The notes: generated from the sequence alone by a model not told the origin. A stretch of DNA of 38,722 nucleotides from Plantactinospora alkalitolerans (GCF_015690345.1 NZ_JADPUN010000137.1:1-38722); one strand, 5' to 3'; counted from the first letter of the stretch, positions 8,684 to 17,644 are shown. Program-made: numbers and translations.

Positions 8684-8713
8684 GTTAACAAACCGTACGT
8701 ACGTATTGTTGAC
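8684..8713. promoter_or_regulatory. 30-bp imperfect palindrome upstream of MFS gene, probable operator
   Basis: The core CGTACGTACG (8694-8703) is flanked by AACAA on the left and TTGTT on the right, then GT and AC. Twelve of fifteen base pairs are symmetric about 8698/8699. It ends 8 bp before the GTG of the MFS gene, so a bound dimer would block both promoter and start. The form suits a TetR- or MarR-type repressor, but none is encoded next to it. Confidence 0.65.
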
Positions 8714-8721
8714 TGAGTGGC

Positions 8722-9972
8722 GTGCAGCTCCTTCCCACACCGGGCGCGGCCCGGATCCTCACGCTCGCCGCCCTGGTGAACACCATCGGCCGGGGCGTCT
8801 GGCTGACCGCCACCGCCCTGTTCCTGACCCGCTCGGTCGGGCTGTCGGTGGCGCAGGTCGGCATCGGGCTCACCAGCACCGCCGCGATCGGCCTGCTCGC
8901 CAGCACACCGATGGGCTACCTCGCCGACCGGTACGGCCCGCGCGGCATCCAACTCGCCGCGCTGGTCGCCTCCGCCGGCTGCAGCGTGGCGCTGATCGGC
9001 GTCCGATCGTTCCCCGAGTTCCTGCTCGTCGGAGCCGGAACCGCGGTCGCCGACGCGGCGGCCCGGAGTTCCCGGGGTGCCCTGATCGCCGGGGCCGTCC
9101 CGCCCGACCAGCGGGTCCGCACCCGCGCCTACCTCCGGGCCACCACCAACGTCGGGATCTCGGTCGGCACGGTGCTCGCCGGGTTCGCCATCGCCGCCGA
9201 CAGCCGCACGGGATACGTCACGCTCATCCTGACCGACGCGGCCACCTACCTCGCGGCGGCGGCGATCACCACCCGACTGGTGCCGCTGCCGCCGACGCCG
9301 GCACCGGCACACGGTCCCCGGCTCATCGGGCTGCGGGACCGACCGTTCCTCGTCTTCACCGCGCTGGACGGCCTGATGTCGATGCACTTCGGCCTGCTCA
9401 ACATCGCGCTGCCGCTCTGGGTCGCCGGACACACCTCGGCGCCCCGGTGGCTCATCTCGGCGCTGTTCCTCGTCAACACCACGGCGGTGGTGCTCTTCCA
9501 GGTCCGGGCCTCCCGGGGTACCGACGGGGTGGCGGGTGCGGCCCGGGCCTCCCGCCGGGCCGGAGTGGCGATCGCGGCGGCGTGCCTGCTCTTCGCCGCC
9601 AGCGGAGCCGTACCGACCGCCGCCGCGGTCGCGCTGCTGGTGGCCGGCGCACTGGTGCACGTGATCGGCGAACTGTGGCACTCGGCGGCCGGCTGGGGAA
9701 TCTCGTTCGGGCTGGCTCCGGCCCACGCGCAAGGGCAGTACCAGGGCGTCTACGGGATGGGCCTGCAACTGGGCGGCATGGTCGCCCCGGTGGTGGTGAC
9801 CACCCTCGCGGTCGGCTGGGGAGTACCGGGCTGGCTGGTGCTCGGCGCGCTGTTCGTCGTACTCGGCGCGCTGGTGCCGCCGGTGGTGCGCTGGGCGGCC
9901 CGGACCCGGACAATGGACCCGGTAACGGACTCCGTAACGCAGCAGGTGCCGGACCCGGCCGCCGCAACCTGA
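8722..9972 (+). CDS. MFS transporter, probable drug or metabolite exporter
   Basis: 416 residues with about twelve predicted membrane helices. The loop between helices 2 and 3 has the MFS signature GYLADRYGPRGIQ (about residues 65-77), and the sequence opens with ARILTLAALVNTIGRGVW. The pattern matches single-component efflux permeases; the substrate cannot be read. The GTG at 8722 has no clear ribosome binding site and the palindrome ends only 8 bp upstream, so the mRNA is probably leaderless or nearly so. A repressor site without an adjacent regulator gene suggests control in trans. It stands alone between the galactan locus and the acetyltransferase gene. Confidence 0.88.
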   Translation: MQLLPTPGAARILTLAALVNTIGRGVWLTATALFLTRSVGLSVAQVGIGLTSTAAIGLLASTPMGYLADRYGPRGIQLAALVASAGCSVALIGVRSFPEFLLVGAGTAVADAAARSSRGALIAGAVPPDQRVRTRAYLRATTNVGISVGTVLAGFAIAADSRTGYVTLILTDAATYLAAAAITTRLVPLPPTPAPAHGPRLIGLRDRPFLVFTALDGLMSMHFGLLNIALPLWVAGHTSAPRWLISALFLVNTTAVVLFQVRASRGTDGVAGAARASRRAGVAIAAACLLFAASGAVPTAAAVALLVAGALVHVIGELWHSAAGWGISFGLAPAHAQGQYQGVYGMGLQLGGMVAPVVVTTLAVGWGVPGWLVLGALFVVLGALVPPVVRWAARTRTMDPVTDSVTQQVPDPAAAT

Positions 9973-10050
9973 CCCGGACCCCGACCCGGCCGCCTGACCC
10001 GGCTGCCTGACCCGGAACCTGACCCGGCAACCTGACGGAACCTGACCCGG
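9969..10050. repeat. Degenerate CCTGACCCGG direct repeats
   Basis: Six to seven copies of CCTGACCCGG with 2-5-bp spacers fill the gap after the MFS stop. No coding potential or clear terminator was seen in this stretch. Confidence 0.6.
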
Positions 10051-10134
10051 CTGCGGCACGCCGTCCGGCCCGACCCGGACGAGGGCCGGTGATCCGCCCC
10101 GCCGCACGGCCGATGATCTGGCAGGCTGGTAACT

Positions 10135-10974
10135 GTGCTGATGGTTCCGGTACGCCAGCTCGGCGAGGCCGAGCGTGGCGCGGTGGAGCGGATCCTCGAA
10201 CTCGACCCCTTCGCCGCCGCGCAGGTGGCCGAACGGGTCGCCGCGAACGGCCTGTCCTGGTGGCGGGCGGACGGCCGGGTGCTGGGCTACGGCTCCCGGA
10301 ACCACATCGAGTCGCTCTGCTGGCTGGGCGGCCAACTCACCCCCGTCTGTACCAGCCAACCGGCGATCGCGGCCTTCGCCGACGCGCTCGGCGCGGAGGA
10401 ACGGGGCTGCTCGTCGATCGTCGGGCGGGCCGACGGGGTGCTCGGGCTCTGGGAACGGCTCTCCGCCCGGTGGGGCCCGGCGCGGGACGTACGCCCCAAC
10501 CAACCGCTGCTGGCGACCGGCATGGTGCCGGAGGTGAAACCGGACCCGGACGTACATCCGGTCCGGGCCGGCGAGATCGAGCGGCTCTTTCCGGCGGCGG
10601 TGGCGATGTACACCGAGGAGGTGGGCGTCTCGCCGCTGGCCGAGGACGGCGGACGGGCGTACCGGCAGCGGGTCGCCGAGCTGGTCCGGGCCCGCCGGGC
10701 GTACGCCAGGTTCGTCGACGGGAAAGTGATCTTCAAGGCCGAACTGGCGGTCGTCACCCGGCGCACCGCGCAGATCCAGGGAGTCTGGGTCGACCCGGCC
10801 TGGCGCGGCCGGGGCATCGGCGCCGCCGCGATGGCCGCCGTGGTACGCGACGCGCTCGCCCGGGTCGCACCCACGGTCAGCCTCTACGTCAACGACTACA
10901 ACACCCCGGCCCGCCGGGTCTACGAACGGTGCGGCTTCCGCTCCGTCGGCACCTTCGCCACCGTCCTCTTCTGA
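10135..10974 (+). CDS. GNAT-family N-acetyltransferase with N-terminal DUF4081-like domain
   Basis: 279 residues. The C-terminal half (about 140-279) is a GNAT fold with the acetyl-CoA loop QGVWVDPAWRGRGIGAAAMAAV (R/Q-x-x-G-x-G/A) and the closing motif LYVNDYNTPARRVYERCGF. The N-terminal half resembles the DUF4081 domain that accompanies this GNAT in actinobacteria (for example Mycobacterium tuberculosis Rv2867c), usually next to ispG and the site-2 protease gene. The acceptor is unknown. GTG at 10135 is used; an ATG two codons later is equally possible. Those neighbours are not in this window, and the rimP-nusA block to which this region is usually close lies 25 kb away. Confidence 0.9.
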   Translation: MLMVPVRQLGEAERGAVERILELDPFAAAQVAERVAANGLSWWRADGRVLGYGSRNHIESLCWLGGQLTPVCTSQPAIAAFADALGAEERGCSSIVGRADGVLGLWERLSARWGPARDVRPNQPLLATGMVPEVKPDPDVHPVRAGEIERLFPAAVAMYTEEVGVSPLAEDGGRAYRQRVAELVRARRAYARFVDGKVIFKAELAVVTRRTAQIQGVWVDPAWRGRGIGAAAMAAVVRDALARVAPTVSLYVNDYNTPARRVYERCGFRSVGTFATVLF

Positions 10975-10987
10975 ACCTGCTGAGGGT

Positions 10988-11041
10988 GTAAGGAAGGGCC
11001 CCTTCTTATCGCTTTTAGTAGAAGAAGGGTCCCCTCCTAAC
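10988..11041. repeat. AGGAAGGGCCCCTTCTTAT palindromic repeat, copy 1
   Basis: Two imperfect arms (10988-11010 and about 11019-11041), each containing its own inner GGGNCCC palindrome, around a short loop. Between convergent genes it could end transcription from both sides. It is more diverged than copy 2. Dispersed elements with this core are, to my knowledge, common in Micromonospora and Salinispora. Confidence 0.8.
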
Positions 11042-11044
11042 AAC

Positions 11045-12195
<1,151 letters not shown>

Positions 12196-12196
12196 C

Positions 12197-13522
12197 TCAG
12201 GCTGGTTGCGGGGCCGGGGTGCGGTCCCGGGTGGTCGGGGATTCGGAGCTGTCGGTCGGCGGGTCGGCGTCGATCAGCTCGCGCCGACCGGCGTTGTCGT
12301 ACGCGGTGCGGTCCAGGACACCTTCGCGGGCGGCGACGATGGTGGGCACCAGCGCCTGGCCGGCGACGTTGGTCGCGGTCCGGATCATGTCCAGGATCGG
12401 GTCGATCGCGAGCAGCAGGCCGGCGCCGGCCAGCGGCAACCCCAGGGTGCTCAGGGTCAGGGTGAGCATCACCAGCGCGCCGGTCAGCCCGGCGGTCGCG
12501 GCGGAGCCGACCACCGAGACGAAGGCGATCAGCAGGTAGTCCAGCGGGCTGAGGCTCAGCCCGAACACCTGGGCGACGAAGATCGCGGCCAGCGCGGGGT
12601 AGATCGCGGCGCAACCGTCCATCTTGGTGGTCGCACCGAACGGTACGGCGAACGAGGCGTACTCACGCGGGACGCCGAGGCGTTCCACGGACTTCTGGGT
12701 CACCGGCATCGTGCCGACGGACGAGCGGGAGACGAAGGCCAACTCGATGGCGGGCCAGGTGCCGGCGTAGAAGCGCAGTGGGTTGAGCCGGCCGGCGAGG
12801 ATGAGCACCAGCGGGTAGACCACGAGCAGGACGATCGCGCAGCCGACGTACACCGCGGTGGTGAACTTGGCCAGCGGTGCCAGCAGGTCCCATCCGTACG
12901 CCTCGACGGCGTGGCCGATCAGGCCGAGGGTGCCGATCGGGGCGAGCCGGATCAGCCACCACAGCGCCTTCTGGGTGATCGCCAGCAGCGCCTTGTTGAA
13001 GTTGACGAACGGCTCGGCGGCGGCGCCGACCAGCAGCGAGGCGATTCCGGCGACCACGGCCAGGAAGACGATCTGGAGCACGTTGTTCTCGACGAACGCG
13101 CCGACCGGGTTCTCCGGCACGATGCCGGTCAGGAAGTCGGTCCAGGAACCGGTCCGCTCGGGCGCCTTGGCCGTGCCGACGTCGAGGTTGACGCCTCGGC
13201 CCGGGTTGGTCAGCAGGCCGAGCCCGATGCCGACGGCGACCGAGATCAGGGCGGTGACTCCGAACCAGAGCAGGGTCTTGAGCGCGAGCCGGGCGGCGTT
13301 GGCCACGCCGCGCAGGCTGACCACGCTGACCACCAGGGCGGTGAAGACCAGCGGGGGTACCGCGAGCCTGAGGAGTTGGACGAAGAGACCGCCGACGGTG
13401 TCCAGGGTGGTGCCGAGCCAGGAGATGTCGGCGGCCCGGGCCAGGTAACCCAGCGCGACGCCGAGCACGAGCCCGGCCAGAATTTGCACCGAGAATGGGA
13501 TCTTGCGAAGAGCAGAGGGCAT
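12197..13522 (-). CDS. Dicarboxylate/amino acid:cation symporter (DAACS), possible cystine symporter
   Basis: 441-residue secondary transporter of the GltP/DctA/TcyP family (glutamate transporter fold). The first hairpin serine-rich motif is seen as SSVGTMPVT (267-275) and the cation/substrate motif NMDGT is represented by GATTKMDGCA (296-305), with K in place of the usual N. Eight membrane helices plus two re-entrant loops fit the length. Family members carry glutamate, aspartate, C4-dicarboxylates, serine or cystine. The cysteine-containing leader peptide 95 bp upstream argues for cystine or another sulfur amino acid. The ATG at 13522 has no good ribosome binding site, which suits control by the leader. 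The 3' end abuts palindromic repeat copy 2. Confidence 0.9.
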   Translation of the reverse strand: MPSALRKIPFSVQILAGLVLGVALGYLARAADISWLGTTLDTVGGLFVQLLRLAVPPLVFTALVVSVVSLRGVANAARLALKTLLWFGVTALISVAVGIGLGLLTNPGRGVNLDVGTAKAPERTGSWTDFLTGIVPENPVGAFVENNVLQIVFLAVVAGIASLLVGAAAEPFVNFNKALLAITQKALWWLIRLAPIGTLGLIGHAVEAYGWDLLAPLAKFTTAVYVGCAIVLLVVYPLVLILAGRLNPLRFYAGTWPAIELAFVSRSSVGTMPVTQKSVERLGVPREYASFAVPFGATTKMDGCAAIYPALAAIFVAQVFGLSLSPLDYLLIAFVSVVGSAATAGLTGALVMLTLTLSTLGLPLAGAGLLLAIDPILDMIRTATNVAGQALVPTIVAAREGVLDRTAYDNAGRRELIDADPPTDSSESPTTRDRTPAPQPA

Positions 13523-13549
13523 CAGGAATCCAAGGTCTGGGTCCGGCGG

Positions 13550-13577
13550 GCGGATGTCCCGGTGTCAGCGGGTCCGC
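13550..13577 (-). promoter_or_regulatory. Possible attenuator hairpin between leader peptide and symporter
   Basis: In the minus-strand RNA, GCGGA-CCC pairs with GGG-(ACA)-UCCGC around a 9-nt loop. The 5' GCGG can also pair with the CCGC just upstream (CCGCGACCGCGG), so two exclusive folds are possible. There is no U-tract, so translational control or Rho-dependent termination is more likely than an intrinsic terminator. Confidence 0.35.
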
Positions 13578-13617
13578 GGTCGCGGCCGGAGGGTGGTCTG
13601 CGGTCCGGAGGGGCGCG

Positions 13618-13695
13618 TCAGCTCGGACAGCAGCCGCTGGCCTGCAGTCGGAGATCGACATACAGGCGGACAGTCAGGAACCAGACGTTGGTCAT
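13618..13695 (-). CDS. Putative cysteine-responsive leader peptide (25 residues)
   Basis: A short ORF with ATG at 13695-13693 and TGA at 13620-13618. The 25-residue product contains RLYVDLRLQASGCCPS at its end. The pattern R-x-(Y/H)-V-D-L-x-x-x-x-S-x-C matches the short 'putative leader peptides' found upstream of sulfur and cysteine genes in actinobacteria. Polycysteine leaders of mycobacteria act as cysteine-responsive attenuators. Two adjacent Cys codons lie just before the stop, where a starved ribosome would stall. A promoter (TTTCAC-17 bp-TATCGT) puts the RNA start within about 3 nt of the ATG. The DAACS symporter gene starts 95 bp downstream on the same strand. Confidence 0.72.
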   Translation of the reverse strand: MTNVWFLTVRLYVDLRLQASGCCPS

Positions 13696-13704
13696 CGCGG
13701 GATC

Positions 13705-13733
13705 ACGATACGGCGACGGAGAGGTTAGTGAAA
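13705..13733 (-). promoter_or_regulatory. Promoter for the leader peptide and symporter
   Basis: On the minus strand, TTTCAC (13733-13728), a 17-bp spacer and TATCGT (13710-13705). The predicted transcription start is about 3 nt from the leader ATG, giving an essentially leaderless leader-peptide mRNA. Confidence 0.5.
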
Positions 13734-13771
13734 GGACAGGAGTGCGTGAGGCACCTTACAAGCGACCGGCG

Positions 13772-14563
13772 TCACATTTCCGGACCGGTCGGCGGGTCGT
13801 CGGCACGGTCGGGGCGAAGTGGATCACCCGGGCCGCTGGTGGCGGAGGGGCGGAGGAGTCCGAGCGCGATCGCGGTGGCCACTCCCCAGGCGGCCAGGTC
13901 GAGCAGGAGCAGGCGTTCGACCGTACCCGTCAGGAGGCCCCGGCCGACCGCGAGCAGCGCGACCCCGGCGGCCAGCGACAGCGGCACGGCGAACACGGCG
14001 GCGACCGTGGCGAGCCGGCGCAGCGCCGGAGCCGCCCCGGGGGTCAGGGCCACCGCCAGGACGGCGAAGACGGTTCCGGCGACCGCCGCGATGCTCGCGC
14101 CGCCGTGCACCAGGTCCGCGAGGGTGGTCCGGTCGAAGGGGGGCAGCGGGCATCCGCTGCGGCAGCTCACCCCGGCGGACATCACGGTGGCCAGGCCGCT
14201 CGGGACCAGCAGCCCGGCCGCGAGTCGGAGCGCCGGGGGCAGCGCCACGGCGAGCAGCAACAGGCCGGCGGCGATCCCCAACAGACCCAGCCGGTACGTC
14301 CACACGCTCGGGCTGGTCGAGGCGCCGGCCTCGCTGACGTAGCCGGCGAAGCCCGGACTCGGTCCGGCGTCCACGGCGAGGATCACCGCCACCCCGCCCG
14401 CCAGCGTGCAGACCCCGGCGGCGAGCGCGGCCGTGCCACGTCGCGGTTCGGCCGTGCCACGTCGCGGTTCGGCCGCGCCGTCCGGCCACCCGGTCGATCG
14501 GTGCGCCGGTCGGGACGACCGGTCATCGACACCGGTCTCCCGGTTGAACTGGGCCCACGACAT
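13772..14563 (-). CDS. DUF998 family integral membrane protein
   Basis: 263 residues with about six hydrophobic helices after a 50-residue charged N-terminus. The family pattern is visible: GFAGYVSEAG near the first helix, then SAGVSCRSGCPLPPFDRTTLADLVHGGASIAAV around the central loop. The Cys pair in CRSGC and the HGG motif are typical of DUF998. The role is unknown; this family is found in many actinobacterial membranes. ATG at 14563 (MSWAQFNRETGVDD) is preferred to a start 84 codons upstream, which would run into the opposite-strand promoter. The N-terminal tail holds a perfect 21-bp duplication giving EPRRGTA twice. The 3' end is 76 bp from the leader-peptide ATG, on the same strand. Confidence 0.82.
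   Translation of the reverse strand: MSWAQFNRETGVDDRSSRPAHRSTGWPDGAAEPRRGTAEPRRGTAALAAGVCTLAGGVAVILAVDAGPSPGFAGYVSEAGASTSPSVWTYRLGLLGIAAGLLLLAVALPPALRLAAGLLVPSGLATVMSAGVSCRSGCPLPPFDRTTLADLVHGGASIAAVAGTVFAVLAVALTPGAAPALRRLATVAAVFAVPLSLAAGVALLAVGRGLLTGTVERLLLLDLAAWGVATAIALGLLRPSATSGPGDPLRPDRADDPPTGPEM
14430..14471. repeat. Perfect 21-bp tandem duplication inside DUF998 gene
   Basis: Two identical copies (14430-14450 and 14451-14471) encode EPRRGTA twice on the minus strand, in frame, in the cytoplasmic N-terminal tail. Confidence 0.85.
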
Positions 14564-14596
14564 GCGGCCAAACCTATCCCGCGGGTCAGCGGCCGG

Positions 14597-14625
14597 TGGA
14601 ACATCGGGTGCGCAGGCCCTAAAGT
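14597..14625 (+). promoter_or_regulatory. Promoter candidate for the 42-codon ORF and GGDEF-EAL gene
   Basis: TGGAAC (14597-14602), a 17-bp spacer and TAAAGT (14620-14625). It would give a leader of roughly 100 nt before the small ORF. The -10 is good and the -35 is weak. Confidence 0.4.
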
Positions 14626-14735
14626 GTTGGTCGATCACCACGACCCTTCCCCGGGGCTGCCGGCACCGTCTGCCCGCGCGCAGAGGTCGTGGCCGAGCAG
14701 CCCTGCGCGGGCCGGAGCGACGAGCTGAGGCCGAC

Positions 14736-14864
14736 ATGCAACTGCCGGACGGGCTACCCGCGGACGTCGACCTGACCCGGCCCAGCGCCGCCCGGGCCCA
14801 TGACCACGAGTACACCAGGGTCGTCCACGCGGACCTGGCCGAGCCGGACCGCGACGGAGGTTAG
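14736..14864 (+). CDS. Small 42-residue protein coupled to the c-di-GMP gene
   Basis: Short ORF with a TGAGG site 5 bp upstream of the ATG. It ends TAG two bases before the GTG of the GGDEF-EAL gene, and the strong GGAGG site of that gene lies inside its last codons. The middle reads DLTRPSAARAHDH. This resembles the N-terminal DLTRPSAAR-x-YDY segment of SAM-dependent methyltransferase-like proteins (DUF574 type) in actinobacteria, but the rest of that domain is missing. It may be a genuine small protein, a leader ORF for translational coupling, or a remnant of a lost upstream gene. No function can be assigned. Confidence 0.45.
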   Translation: MQLPDGLPADVDLTRPSAARAHDHEYTRVVHADLAEPDRDGG

Positions 14865-14866
14865 CC

Positions 14867-17074
14867 GTGTCGACCTCCGCCCCGGCCGGTGGCGGTGCCG
14901 CCGAGGAGTTGCGGCGGTGCCCTGGGGAGCGGTTCAGCGACTCCGGCGTGCACCGGTACGCGGCACGCTGGGCGCAGGCGGTGGCCCGGCCCGGGTGCGC
15001 TCCGGCGAGTGCGGCCGAGCGGCAGCGGCTGCTGCTGGTGCTCACCGTCCGGCTGGCTCGGGCGGCGGTCGCCGAGCCGTTCGTCGCCGAGCCGGCGTAC
15101 GCGGTGGGCCAGGCCATGGTCGACGGCGACCTCGTCGATCCGGGCGCCGTCGACTGGTCGGTGCGCAGCCTCGCCGACGAGTTCCCGGCGCTGGTACTGG
15201 AGCCGGCACCGCCGGAGTCGATGCTGACGTCGCGGATCCCGGCCCTGCAGGGTGCCCTGGCGGCCGGGTTCGCCCAGGCACTGCGGCAGCGGACATTCGA
15301 CGAGCAGGAGCGGGTCGCCCAGGCCGCGTGGACGGCGCGGGACCGGGTCGAGCTGGCGCTGCGGGAGAGCGAGACACGGTTCCGGGCGGTCTTCGTCGAC
15401 GTCGCGATCGGGATCGGGATCGCCGGCATCGACGGACAGATCATCGACGTGAACCGGTCCTTCGCGGAACTGCTCGGCTACCGGGTGCCGGAACTGCGCG
15501 AACTCAACGTCTCCTCGCTGTTCTACTCCGACGACGCGACGGGGATGTGGGAGCTGTACCAGGACCTCATCGCGGGCCGGAAGGACGCGGTACGGGTCGA
15601 GAAGCGCTACCGGCGCAAGGACGGAAGCGCGGTCTGGACGGATCTCGCGGTCTCGCTGGTCCGGCACGACGACGGACGACCCCGGTTCACGGTGGCGGTG
15701 GTGGAGGACATCACCGAGCGGCGCGAGTTGCAGCAGCGGCTGCGCCACCAGGCGTCCCATGATCCGTTGACCGGGCTGCCGAACCGGGCCCTCTTCTTCG
15801 ACCGGCTCGCCGAGGTCTTCGCCGGTGCGCAGCCCGACGACAGGGTCGGGCTCTGCTTCCTCGACCTCGACGGCTTCAAGGCGATCAACGACAGCCTCGG
15901 CCACGACCTCGGTGACCGCCTGCTGGTCGCCGTCGCCCGTCGCCTCGCCGACTGTGTGGCCGGGCAGGGACATCTGCTCGCCCGGATGGGCGGCGACGAG
16001 TTCGTGATCCTGATCACTCGGAACGCTGGATGCCGGGCCGTCCGGGCGGTGGCGGAGGCGGCGCTGGCGGTGGTCGCCGAGCCGGTACGGATCGGTGAAC
16101 ACGAACTGTCGGTGACGGCGAGCATCGGCATCGTGGCGGGCCCGATCGCGGCCACCGCCGCGTCCGAGCTGATCAAGGCCGCCGACGTCACCCTCTACTG
16201 GGCCAAGGCGGAGGGCCGGGGCCGGTGGGCGACGTACGACCCGGAGCGCCGGGCCCGGGAGCAGGCCAGGTCGGCCATGGTCGTCGCGCTGTCCGGGGCG
16301 CTGGAGCGCGACGAGTTCACCGTCGACTACCAGCCGATCGTCACCCTGGCCGACGGGCAGATCTGCGCGGCCGAGGCCCTGGTCCGCTGGCAGCATCCCG
16401 AGCGGGGACTGCTCGGCCCCGACGAGTTCATCGGCCTGTCCGAGGAGACCGGGCTGATCGTCGAACTCGGTCGGTGGGTGCTGACGCGGGCCTGCGAGGC
16501 GGCCAGTCGCTGGCTCCGGGACTTCCCCGACGCCCGGCTGGTGGTAAGCGTCAACCTGGCGGCCCGGCAGGCCGGCGATCCGAGCATCGTCGCCACGGTG
16601 TCCGAGGTGCTGCGCCGGACCGGACTGCCGGCGGAGCTGCTGCAACTCGAACTGACCGAGAGCGCGGTGATGGCCATCGGCGGAGAGCCGCTGCCCGCGC
16701 TGCGCCGGCTCGCCGCGCTGGGCGTACGGCTGGCGATCGACGACTTCGGCACCGGGTACTCCAACCTGGCGTACCTGCGCCGGCTGCCGATACACGGCCT
16801 GAAGCTCGCCGGTCCGTTCGTCGACGGCATCCGGTCGAGCGACCGACAGGGGCTGGTGGACGGCCGGATCGTCGACGCGTTGGTGCGGCTCGCACACGCG
16901 CTGGGCTTGTCGGTGACGGCGGAGGCGGTGGAGACGGTCGGGCAGGCCGACCAGCTCCGGGCGCTGGGCTGCGACGCCGCCCAGGGACGGTACTTCGGCG
17001 CACCGGCCCCGGAGAGTGAGATCACCCGGTACCTGACCACCCGGGCCGACGACCGGCGGAAACCGGTGGCCTGA
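14867..17074 (+). CDS. PAS-GGDEF-EAL cyclic-di-GMP protein
   Basis: 735-residue cytoplasmic signalling protein. An N-terminal alpha-helical region (1-160) with no named domain is followed by a PAS domain (about 163-285, closing VVEDITERREL). A GGDEF diguanylate cyclase domain has intact GGDEF at 375-379. The RxxD inhibitory site expected just before it is replaced by GQGH, so product inhibition is unlikely. The EAL phosphodiesterase domain has E503-A-L, N563, E597, D624-D625-FGTG, E686 and Q706, but the usual KID becomes K646-L-A648. The EAL half may be weakened. GTG at 14867 has GGAGG 6 bp upstream. No transmembrane segment is seen, so it senses a cytoplasmic signal. Confidence 0.95.
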   Translation: MSTSAPAGGGAAEELRRCPGERFSDSGVHRYAARWAQAVARPGCAPASAAERQRLLLVLTVRLARAAVAEPFVAEPAYAVGQAMVDGDLVDPGAVDWSVRSLADEFPALVLEPAPPESMLTSRIPALQGALAAGFAQALRQRTFDEQERVAQAAWTARDRVELALRESETRFRAVFVDVAIGIGIAGIDGQIIDVNRSFAELLGYRVPELRELNVSSLFYSDDATGMWELYQDLIAGRKDAVRVEKRYRRKDGSAVWTDLAVSLVRHDDGRPRFTVAVVEDITERRELQQRLRHQASHDPLTGLPNRALFFDRLAEVFAGAQPDDRVGLCFLDLDGFKAINDSLGHDLGDRLLVAVARRLADCVAGQGHLLARMGGDEFVILITRNAGCRAVRAVAEAALAVVAEPVRIGEHELSVTASIGIVAGPIAATAASELIKAADVTLYWAKAEGRGRWATYDPERRAREQARSAMVVALSGALERDEFTVDYQPIVTLADGQICAAEALVRWQHPERGLLGPDEFIGLSEETGLIVELGRWVLTRACEAASRWLRDFPDARLVVSVNLAARQAGDPSIVATVSEVLRRTGLPAELLQLELTESAVMAIGGEPLPALRRLAALGVRLAIDDFGTGYSNLAYLRRLPIHGLKLAGPFVDGIRSSDRQGLVDGRIVDALVRLAHALGLSVTAEAVETVGQADQLRALGCDAAQGRYFGAPAPESEITRYLTTRADDRRKPVA

Positions 17075-17130
17075 GCGGAACCGGTGGTTCGGTGCGGTTC
17101 GACGGGCGTCGGTAGGGCACCCTGTAGGGC

Positions 17131-17634
17131 GTGGACATGACCGACACCGACGGCGTGGTGACCCTCCTGTGTGGCGTGACGATCGTGGTCGGCGTCTGCG
17201 GGGTGATCGTGCCGATGGTGCCCGGACTGATCCTGTGCTGGCTGGGCGTGCTGGTCTGGGCGTTCTTCGGCGACGGCGCGGGCGTGGGCCGGTGGGTGGT
17301 GCTCGGCCTGGCCACCGTGATCACGCTGCTCGGGACCGTGGTCAAGTACCTCTGGCCGGGCCGCAACCTCAAACGCAGTGGCGTACCCACCCTCTCCCTG
17401 CTCGCCGGTGGCGTGCTCGGCATCGTCGGGTTCTTCGTCGTACCGGTGGTAGGGCTGGTCCTCGGGTTCGTTCTCGGACTGTGGCTCGCCGAACTGGCCC
17501 GGCTCGGCGAAGCCCGCCTCGCCTGGCCGTCGACGAAACACGCGCTCCAGGCGGTCGGGCTCGCCCTGCTGGTCGAGCTGGCCGCGGCGCTCAGCATCAC
17601 CGGCGTCTGGCTGGTCGGCCTCGTCCTCACCTGA
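17131..17634 (+). CDS. DUF456 family membrane protein
   Basis: 167 residues, almost entirely hydrophobic, with about four to five membrane helices. Typical DUF456 features are the opening GVCGVIVPMVPGLILCWLGVLVWA, the central KYLWPGRNLKRSGVP loop and the glycine-rich segments GGVLGIVGFFVVPVVGLVLGF. The function of the family is not established. GTG at 17131 gives MDMTDTDG; an ATG two codons later is an alternative. It follows the c-di-GMP gene by 56 bp in the same direction and may share its transcript. The 3' side opens into a 417-bp convergent gap with repeated hairpin-like sequence. Confidence 0.85.
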   Translation: MDMTDTDGVVTLLCGVTIVVGVCGVIVPMVPGLILCWLGVLVWAFFGDGAGVGRWVVLGLATVITLLGTVVKYLWPGRNLKRSGVPTLSLLAGGVLGIVGFFVVPVVGLVLGFVLGLWLAELARLGEARLAWPSTKHALQAVGLALLVELAAALSITGVWLVGLVLT

Positions 17635-17644
17635 GCGCCGCCCG

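Noticed and set aside
14626-14735. c-di-GMP riboswitch before the PAS-GGDEF-EAL gene
   Set aside because: The ~100-nt leader has no match to the GEMM core sequence I know.
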